DNA of 5,685 nt, taken from the NCBI GenBank assembly GCA_034440595.1, contig JAWXCH010000079.1, forward strand, positions 1-5,685. Reading direction: 5' to 3'. The DNA comes from JAWXCH01 sp034440595 (GTDB lineage: Bacteria > Planctomycetota > Planctomycetia > Pirellulales > JALHPA01). Shown one piece after another: positions 1 through 4,335 of the stretch. Under the pieces are notes generated by a model, which had not been told where the DNA came from, did no database searches, and saw only the letters and a list, made by a program, of their open reading frames with translations. The stretch's first letter is position 1, and the number at the start of each line of letters is the position of its first letter. A program made the translations under genes and the position numbers.

Positions 1-98
1 ATAAGGTAACTCAACTACTGGAAAGCCGGATGCGGGAGATCCGCCCGTCCGGTTTGGCGGGAGGGGGACCGCAACCCAATGCGGTCTTCCTACCCGAT
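1..98 (+). mobile_element. 3' end of a group II intron (domains V and VI)
   Basis: This is the 3' ribozyme end of a self-splicing retroelement; the rest of the intron and any reverse transcriptase gene lie left of the window. Domain V is at 23-55. The outer helix pairs 23-30 with 48-55 and keeps the AGC catalytic triad (24-26) and the conserved G-U wobble (25/53). A two-base CG bulge sits at 46-47. The inner helix is GCGG (32-35) with CCGC (41-44), closed by a small loop. Domain VI is at 59-95: a 7-bp stem GACCGCA (67-73) / TGCGGTC (80-86), extended by G-T and G-C pairs (63-66 with 87-90) and by A62/T91. Adenosine 92 is unpaired between T91/A62 and C93/G61, which fits the branch point. The intron would then end at 98 (CCCGAT, a terminal A-pyrimidine). 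Helices and the bulged A are read directly; the exact 3' splice site is inferred. Domain V has one odd mismatch (T31/C45). Confidence 0.85.
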
Positions 99-481
99 CC
101 GCATCAGTACTTCATCCGCAATGGCGTGCAGCTATCGCTCTACTTTCAAGCTGCCGACGCGGCCGCCAAGCCAACAAAAACGTCAGTCAACATGAACGCC
201 TCGGCGGTCCTCTTTGAGCCGGTGTTTCCCGAGGACGCAAAAGCATCCAGATCCGTTTTGAGCCGGCGGCAATTGTGTTTGAAACAGCTTTGAAGCCGGA
301 AGAACTGAAGACTTTCATGACCGATGCCTTGAAAGCACAAGGCTACACGGCAGAAGCAGAGGAAGCAGCGCCTGTTGATGGCGTCCACCTCTGGCGATTT
401 AAGAATGGCGACTCGATAACTCTGGAAACCGAGTGCAAGGCTTTGAAAAAGAGCACGCTGGTGGTGATCAATCAGAAGTAA
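99..481 (+). pseudogene. Frame-split remnant of an unidentified protein gene in the 3' flank of the intron
   Basis: Directly after the intron end one frame (codons from 99) stays open and protein-like, with segments such as HQYFIRNGVQLSLYFQAAD and SAVLFEPVFPEDAK. After the A-run at 239-242 the protein-like signal moves to another frame (SIQIRFEPAAIVFETALKPE), which runs to the TAA at 479-481. A single additional A in that run would join the two into one frame. The first frame alone stops at 291-293, and the second is closed upstream by a TGA at 215-217. The simplest reading is a gene interrupted by the intron upstream and later broken by a one-base loss. A sequencing error, or ribosomal slippage on A-AAA, would look the same. 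No domain is recognised. That the two halves belong together is inference. Confidence 0.4.
275..481 (+). CDS. Small hypothetical protein, or C-terminal part of a broken gene
   Basis: This open frame encodes 68 residues from a GTG at 275, or 55 from the ATG at 317. It begins MFETALKPEELKTFMTDAL and ends KKSTLVVINQK. The composition is that of a soluble mixed alpha/beta protein: an amphipathic helix around residues 7-20, an acidic stretch at about 27-32, then a likely beta hairpin through LWRFKNGDSITLE. There is no signal peptide, membrane segment or familiar motif. Neither start has a convincing ribosome binding site: GGAAG at 298-302 is too far from 317, and nothing purine-rich precedes 275. 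The frame also reads protein-like upstream of 275, to the TGA at 215. It is therefore more probably the tail of the longer remnant than a free-standing small gene. Function is unknown. Confidence 0.4.
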   Translation: MFETALKPEELKTFMTDALKAQGYTAEAEEAAPVDGVHLWRFKNGDSITLETECKALKKSTLVVINQK

Positions 482-700
482 ATTGTTCAGCGGCACTCGA
501 TTTGGGGACGGCGCAATTCTGCTTTCCCTGGCATTCCCGTGGACGTATCAGCCGGCGATTCACGGTGCCACAAACTCCTTGAGCAGATTGTAGCGGTTTT
601 CCGGCCGATTCTGTGCCAAACCGCCCCTCTCCACTTGCGGCAGCGCGACTCAGCAAACAGACTAAAACCATTGGTTTTTAGCCAGCCGCTGCTTTCTTTC
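482..700. other. Non-coding leader upstream of the kinase gene
   Basis: About 220 bases with no supported gene. It contains a bulged inverted repeat: GGCA (530-533) plus CCGTG (537-541) pair with CACGG (561-565) plus TGCC (566-569), leaving a 3-nt bulge and a 19-nt loop. No T-run follows, so it is not a standard intrinsic terminator. The best -35-like box is TTGCGG (635-640), but it faces only a poor -10 (CAGACT, 658-663). A 15-bp palindrome lies near the right end (664-678). The kinase promoter probably lies here but cannot be fixed from sequence alone. Confidence 0.5.
664..678. promoter_or_regulatory. 15-bp palindrome upstream of the kinase gene
   Basis: AAAACCA and TGGTTTT flank a single central T, forming a perfect dyad. 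It extends imperfectly to CTAAAACCA / TGGTTTTTAG with one extra T. The one-base centre is too small for an RNA hairpin loop, so the symmetry is better suited to binding a dimeric protein on DNA. It ends 36 bases before the ATG at 715. A role as operator is inference; chance is possible because the arms are short and A/T-rich. Confidence 0.3.
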
Positions 701-707
701 AGGTGAG
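701..707 (+). promoter_or_regulatory. Ribosome binding site that selects the kinase start
   Basis: AGGTGAG lies 7 bases before the ATG at 715 and is a good Shine-Dalgarno match. The in-frame GTG at 703 falls inside this element and has only pyrimidine-rich sequence (GCTTTCTTTC) before it. The ATG at 715 is therefore the preferred start. Confidence 0.65.
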
Positions 708-714
708 ACGTTCC

Positions 715-3024
715 ATGCCCAAGTGGCTTGATTTGCTTTTTCGTAGGTCCAACGGAAACCGGAGTCGTGCCGAAGCGCACATGACTTTTGGGCAGACGTC
801 GCTCGGTGGCACGCTTTCGCGCACCAGATTGTTTCTGCGGAAACAACTTTGGATCTGGCCGATTGTCGCGGTCGTGCTGCTCTCCATCGTTGGCTATGCA
901 ATTAGCAGCTCGATCGAGCGCACAATGGAAAACACGCTGCGCTCCGAACTGGAAACCCTGCTGACTGTCGAGAAGTCCATGCTCGAGAAGTGGCTGGCCG
1001 TGCAAGAATCGAATGCCGAAACGCTGGCCAACTCGCAAGACGTTCGCGAGATTATTGGACAAATTCTAGCTGCCAGTGACACTGCTTCTCAAGCGACAGA
1101 TGAAACGTCTCCTGTCGAGCGGCAGCGAGCCGTTGCCGTATTGCAGGCACGGCTGGAAAAAGAACTGGAAGCCAGCATGGCATCGCACGATTTTGTGGGT
1201 TACGTTGTCGCCAGCAAACAACAACAAATTGTTGCGTCGTCGATTTCGGAATTGATTGGCAAGGCAGCACCGCAATACGAAAGTTTTCTGGCACGAACGC
1301 TAGAAGGTAATCCAAACGTGTCGGTTCCATTTTCAAGCACGGTCATCCTCAAAGACAGCACCGGAAAAATGCGGAGCGGTGTGCCGACCATGTTTGTTTG
1401 CGCTCCCGTGCGCGACCAGAACTTGCAGGTTATCGCGGCGCTGGCGTTGCGTATCCGACCGGAGAAAGAGTTTACCGAAATTTTACAGCTTGGCCGCATT
1501 GGCGAGACGGGCGAGACTTACGCTATCGACCATCAGGGAATCATGGTTTCTAACAGCCGATTTGACGATGGCCTGTTGCTTCTCGGTCTGCTGCCGGACG
1601 AAGACGACGCCAGTTCGATCCTAAAGGTGCAGGTTAGGGATCCGGGTGGAAACATGCTCGACGGATTCCGCCCTGGAATTCGACGTCGCGAATTGCCTCT
1701 AACAGAAATTGCGGCGACCGCAGTCAGCGGCACCAGGGGCGTCAATATGGAGGGATACCGAGATTATCGCGGCTCCCCGGCCGTAGGAGCTTGGACCTGG
1801 CTGCCGAAGTATCAGATGGGGATCATCACCGAGATATCCAAGGAGGAAGCCTACCGTCCGTTGACGATCCTGAAATGGAGTTTTTATGCACTGTATGCCT
1901 TACTTGGGATCAGCGCTGTGGCCATTTTTGTCTTCACCTTGATCGTCGCAAAACTGCAACGTCAAGCCCAAAAAGCTGCCATCGAAGCCAAGCAGCTTGG
2001 TCAGTATCGCCTGAAGGAAAAAATCGGCGCTGGTGCAATGGGGGTCGTCTACAAAGGGGAACATGCCATGCTCCGTCGCCCGACAGCGATCAAGCTACTG
2101 GATGTTGATCGCGTCAACGAGGTAGCACTACAGCGATTTGAACGCGAGGTGCAAATCACGTGTAACCTGAACAATCCGCACACGGTAGCGATTTACGATT
2201 ACGGGCGCACGCCGGAAGGCGTTTTCTACTATGCCATGGAGTATTTGGACGGAATCGACTTGCAAAGGTTAGTGGATAAAGATGGCCCGCAACCCGAGGG
2301 GCGCGTGGTCAAGATTCTGCGGCAGATTTGCGAGTCATTGTACGAGGCACACACGCAAGGGCTGGTGCATCGCGATATCAAGCCCGCCAATATTATGCTC
2401 AACCGCCGCGGTGCCGAGCCAGACGTTGTAAAGGTGCTGGACTTTGGCTTGGTGAAGGCACTTGACGATAAGGGATCCAGCGAAATCTCGGGCACACCGC
2501 TTTATATGTCCCCTGAGGCAATCCAGACGCCCGACTTGATCGACCCACGGAGCGATCTGTATGCAGTCGGCGCGGTCGGTTATGTATTGCTGACAGGGCA
2601 GACCGTTTTCGGAGCACAAACGCTGCGTGAGCTTTGCCAGCAGCAGGTCGGTCAGGTTCCAGAACTGCCGTCGCAGCGACTGGGAAGACCGGTTTCGTCG
2701 GAGCTAGAGCATGCCATCATGATGTGTCTGGAGAAGAATCGTGCCAAACGTCCTCAGACTGCGCGCGATCTGGCGGTAATGCTGGATCGTGTGGCGCAGC
2801 ACGACTGGTCGTTGGATGATGCCGAGGCCTGGTGGAGTCGCCACGATCGTGGGCAGCCACAAGTCGACCGGTTCGCGGCCACAAATGTATCAACAGGTGC
2901 CGCTTCAAACTCTCAGTTCGATCTGAACCTGAGTGCATCGAGCGAAAACAAGTCCAAGAAGACGGCTCCCGCATTGGATCGTACGACATTATTTGAGGAA
3001 TCGGACGACAACGAGTCGGTGTAG
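715..3024 (+). CDS. Transmembrane Ser/Thr protein kinase with extracytoplasmic double-Cache sensor
   Basis: The 769-residue protein should phosphorylate Ser/Thr targets in the cytoplasm in response to a ligand outside the membrane. A cytoplasmic N-tail is followed by membrane helix 1 (about 46-63), an extracytoplasmic sensor (about 64-387) and membrane helix 2 (about 388-411). The sensor shows dCache hallmarks: GETGETYAIDHQG (263-275) with SRF (281-283), and YRDYRGSPAVGAWTWLP (348-364). A short linker leads to a PknB-like (Hanks-type) kinase domain (about 430-692). It has the glycine loop GAGAMG (438-443), ATP-binding Lys460, helix-C Glu478, HRDIKPAN with catalytic Asp554 and Asn559, DFG with Asp576, SPE at 599-601, Asp614 and Arg679, so it should be active. 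The polar tail (693-769) is probably disordered. The activation loop carries Ser/Thr residues that could be autophosphorylated. The amino-acid-binding R-x-W-Y signature of some dCache sensors is not evident in the membrane-distal part, so the ligand is unknown. The gene is convergent with the PilZ-like gene downstream. Confidence 0.93.
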   Translation: MPKWLDLLFRRSNGNRSRAEAHMTFGQTSLGGTLSRTRLFLRKQLWIWPIVAVVLLSIVGYAISSSIERTMENTLRSELETLLTVEKSMLEKWLAVQESNAETLANSQDVREIIGQILAASDTASQATDETSPVERQRAVAVLQARLEKELEASMASHDFVGYVVASKQQQIVASSISELIGKAAPQYESFLARTLEGNPNVSVPFSSTVILKDSTGKMRSGVPTMFVCAPVRDQNLQVIAALALRIRPEKEFTEILQLGRIGETGETYAIDHQGIMVSNSRFDDGLLLLGLLPDEDDASSILKVQVRDPGGNMLDGFRPGIRRRELPLTEIAATAVSGTRGVNMEGYRDYRGSPAVGAWTWLPKYQMGIITEISKEEAYRPLTILKWSFYALYALLGISAVAIFVFTLIVAKLQRQAQKAAIEAKQLGQYRLKEKIGAGAMGVVYKGEHAMLRRPTAIKLLDVDRVNEVALQRFEREVQITCNLNNPHTVAIYDYGRTPEGVFYYAMEYLDGIDLQRLVDKDGPQPEGRVVKILRQICESLYEAHTQGLVHRDIKPANIMLNRRGAEPDVVKVLDFGLVKALDDKGSSEISGTPLYMSPEAIQTPDLIDPRSDLYAVGAVGYVLLTGQTVFGAQTLRELCQQQVGQVPELPSQRLGRPVSSELEHAIMMCLEKNRAKRPQTARDLAVMLDRVAQHDWSLDDAEAWWSRHDRGQPQVDRFAATNVSTGAASNSQFDLNLSASSENKSKKTAPALDRTTLFEESDDNESV

Positions 3025-3062
3025 TTGCGAATGGAGAATCCGCTTCGGCTGTCTGACTACAC
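3019..3062. repeat. Inverted repeat spanning the convergent stop codons
   Basis: GTGTAGT (3019-3025) and ACTACAC (3056-3062) are perfect inverted copies that contain the stop codons of both converging genes, each ending Val-TAG. T-G wobble pairs could extend the stem by two. Inside lies a C(TTCG)G tetraloop motif (3043-3048) on a very short stem. A transcript from either strand could fold here, suggesting a weak bidirectional terminator. There is no T-run on either strand, and the repeat may simply reflect both genes ending in the same codons. Confidence 0.3.
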
Positions 3063-3833
3063 TGCAGCCAGGCACTCGACTGTTGGCTGGCGCTGCATGT
3101 CCAGTCGCTGTACAAAGCGGCAGTCGATCTGATACTGTGTGCGGCCATGTTTATAGACTGCCCGTTGGTGGACTACTTCACAAAGCATGAACCGCCGATT
3201 CGATTCGCTCCCTAGGCTGACCGCAACCAGGTGCCAATTTATGCGATCAGGCATGAAAAACGCCACGCCTTCGTGAGAAAGTTCGTAGGTTCGGACCTTC
3301 TCGTAGGCAATCGGTATGCCGTCATCGGCGCAGGCCGCTAACTGCGCGGTGTCGTATAGCTTTCGGAATTTGTTCGGTTCAAGAGAGTTATTGCTCACGT
3401 GGCAGCGACTCAGTTCGCCCTGCATGAACTGAGTCTCTTCCTTGCTCGGCTGGCGAGGCTCGGAATTCATCCCGATTGCGATCTGCTCTTCCGTGTTATC
3501 AGGATGCACCGCTTCAATGTCGACGCTCATTCTCCGCAAGACACCTTGCAGATCCTTGACGACACCGGACAGCGAGTGCAAGCCGTCTTCGATTTCCATT
3601 GATGGCTTTGGTGTCGAAGTCTGGCAGGTGGTGATCAGTTTGTTGGCCAGCGTGACCAGACGGTTGATGTCGCCGAGGCAGATATCCGCATCTCCGCGGA
3701 CCGCGCGGTAATGGATGTCGGACCTGGCACGTTCGCGAGTGTTCTGGCCACCACGCAGTGTGAAGCCTGCAATCAACCCGCCAATCAGGTGCGCAGAGCA
3801 AAGGCAAATCACGATTAACGCCAGCGATGTCAT
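3057..3833 (-). CDS. Membrane-anchored protein with C-terminal PilZ-like domain
   Basis: This 258-residue protein has one membrane helix at residues 4-26. The Arg-rich stretch just after it (27, 33, 35, 37) predicts a cytoplasmic C-terminus by the positive-inside rule. Residues about 45-110 look helical and may form a coiled-coil linker; 111-150 is polar and probably flexible. The C-terminal part (about 155-245) resembles PilZ domains of a type I recall from planctomycetes. It has ELSHEGVAFF (184-193) in place of the (D/N)xSxxG motif, then beta-strand patterns VAVSLGS, CEVVHQRAV and QIDCRFVQRL. PilZ domains usually bind c-di-GMP through an RxxxR motif. Here the corresponding stretch, around KFRKLYDT (155-162), lacks a clear second Arg, so nucleotide binding is doubtful and a partner-binding role is possible. 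The ATG at 3833 is supported by GGGGAG on the minus strand 5 bases upstream. It converges on the kinase gene with 32 bases between the stops. Confidence 0.72.
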   Translation of the reverse strand: MTSLALIVICLCSAHLIGGLIAGFTLRGGQNTRERARSDIHYRAVRGDADICLGDINRLVTLANKLITTCQTSTPKPSMEIEDGLHSLSGVVKDLQGVLRRMSVDIEAVHPDNTEEQIAIGMNSEPRQPSKEETQFMQGELSRCHVSNNSLEPNKFRKLYDTAQLAACADDGIPIAYEKVRTYELSHEGVAFFMPDRINWHLVAVSLGSESNRRFMLCEVVHQRAVYKHGRTQYQIDCRFVQRLDMQRQPTVECLAAV

Positions 3834-3838
3834 CCGTA

Positions 3839-3844
3839 CTCCCC
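3839..3844 (-). promoter_or_regulatory. Ribosome binding site of the PilZ-like gene
   Basis: Read on the minus strand this is GGGGAG, 5 bases before the ATG at 3833-3831. It supports that start, which also gives a clean N-terminal membrane helix. Confidence 0.6.
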
Positions 3845-4259
3845 GTGGGTTGAATCGAGCCGCACAATGCTCGCAAGCAATAGTGTCACAGACCTTTGTG
3901 TATGCAACGATAAATCATAAAGTTATTAGCAAGAATTTTGCGGCGAATACTGTTCATCCGTTATTGCCCGGAACTTTGAAATTGAATCCATGCGGACTGC
4001 CGCAATCGCAAGTGCGGTTGTGCTGCATGCGCACAATTGTCAATGCGCTAACCCGCAACGGGTGTGTACGCCAGCACAGTTATGCGCTAATCCGCAATGC
4101 CGTGGAAAACGCTTGACAATGGCCGTCCCTTGGGCATCGCCTCCAATGTTCCCGACGCTTCCAGCAGAGGCCTTGGCCATCACTGCGCTGCGGCAGCAAT
4201 TGTTGCTAGTTTGCGTCCCTGAAAGCCCAAAAAAACAGCATTGCAGAGTAGAAATCGAA
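3845..4259. other. Divergent intergenic region with repeated dyad motifs
   Basis: No supported gene lies between the divergent PilZ-like and symporter genes. Positions about 3902-3945 are AT-rich and probably contain the minus-strand promoter of the PilZ-like gene, though no clear -35/-10 pair is visible. Positions 3990-4097 hold three copies of a dyad motif, listed separately. Short hairpins are possible at CCGCA (4000-4004) / TGCGG (4013-4017) and at ACCCG-CAA-CGGGT (4051-4063). ACAATTGT (4033-4040) is an 8-bp palindrome. Positions 4110-4259 show nothing further beyond an isolated TTGACA (4113-4118). Confidence 0.6.
3990..4097. repeat. Three copies of the dyad motif ATGCG-N5-CCGCAA (TGCG-N6-CGCA)
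   Basis: The copies are at 3990-4005, 4043-4058 and 4082-4097. The second and third agree at 15 of 16 bases (ATGCGCTAAyCCGCAA). The first keeps both ends exactly and differs in the central five bases. Each contains TGCG and CGCA in dyad symmetry across 6 bases, typical of a site for a dimeric helix-turn-helix regulator. Starts are 53 and 39 bases apart. The cluster lies 150-270 bases before the PilZ-like start on one side and 240-350 before the symporter start on the other, so it could control either gene. No regulator gene is present in the window. Confidence 0.5.
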
Positions 4260-4288
4260 TTGAAGTTCGAGCAGGTAGACCCCATAAT
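4260..4288 (+). promoter_or_regulatory. Sigma70-type promoter of the symporter gene
   Basis: A -35 box TTGAAG (4260-4265, 4 of 6 consensus bases) and a -10 box CATAAT (4283-4288, 5 of 6) are separated by the optimal 17 bases. Transcription would start near 4295, giving a leader of about 40 bases before the GTG at 4336. Planctomycete promoters are less well defined than those of E. coli, so this is a prediction from the consensus. Confidence 0.5.
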
Positions 4289-4324
4289 GACGCGCCCTGC
4301 CGACAACTGCCAGAATATCCAGCC

Positions 4325-4330
4325 AAGGAG
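4325..4330 (+). promoter_or_regulatory. Ribosome binding site that selects the symporter GTG start
   Basis: AAGGAG lies 5 bases before the GTG at 4336, a near-ideal Shine-Dalgarno element. The frame is closed upstream by TGA at 4288-4290 and has no ATG, GTG or TTG between that stop and 4336. The GTG is thus the only well-supported start. Confidence 0.75.
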
Positions 4331-4335
4331 CACGA

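Noticed and set aside
30..293. Plus-strand open frame of 87 codons
   Set aside because: Its first 23 codons read through domains V and VI of the intron, which are structural RNA. Only the part after 98 looks protein-like, and it is covered by the remnant entry.
146..496. Minus-strand open frame of 116 codons
   Set aside because: It lies opposite the better protein-like plus frames, is Cys/Phe/Arg-rich without any domain pattern, and has no convincing ribosome binding site.
703..714. GTG at 703 as the kinase start
   Set aside because: It lies within the ribosome binding site for the ATG at 715 and has no purine-rich element upstream of its own.
487..1062. Minus-strand open frame of 191 codons
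   Set aside because: Most of it is antisense to the kinase N-terminus and membrane helix. The translation is rich in Arg, Gln and His, as expected for a shadow frame.
2717..3148. Minus-strand open frame of 143 codons
   Set aside because: It overlaps the kinase C-terminus and the end of the PilZ-like gene, and its composition (Ser/Arg/Pro/His) is typical of a shadow.
3715..4116. Plus-strand open frame of 133 codons
   Set aside because: Its first third is antisense to the PilZ-like gene's N-terminus, and the remainder runs through the repeat-bearing intergenic DNA. It has no recognisable domain.
4113..4118. Perfect TTGACA as a promoter -35 box
   Set aside because: No acceptable -10 box is found 16-18 bases downstream (the sequence there is around CATCGC), and a better promoter lies closer to the symporter gene.
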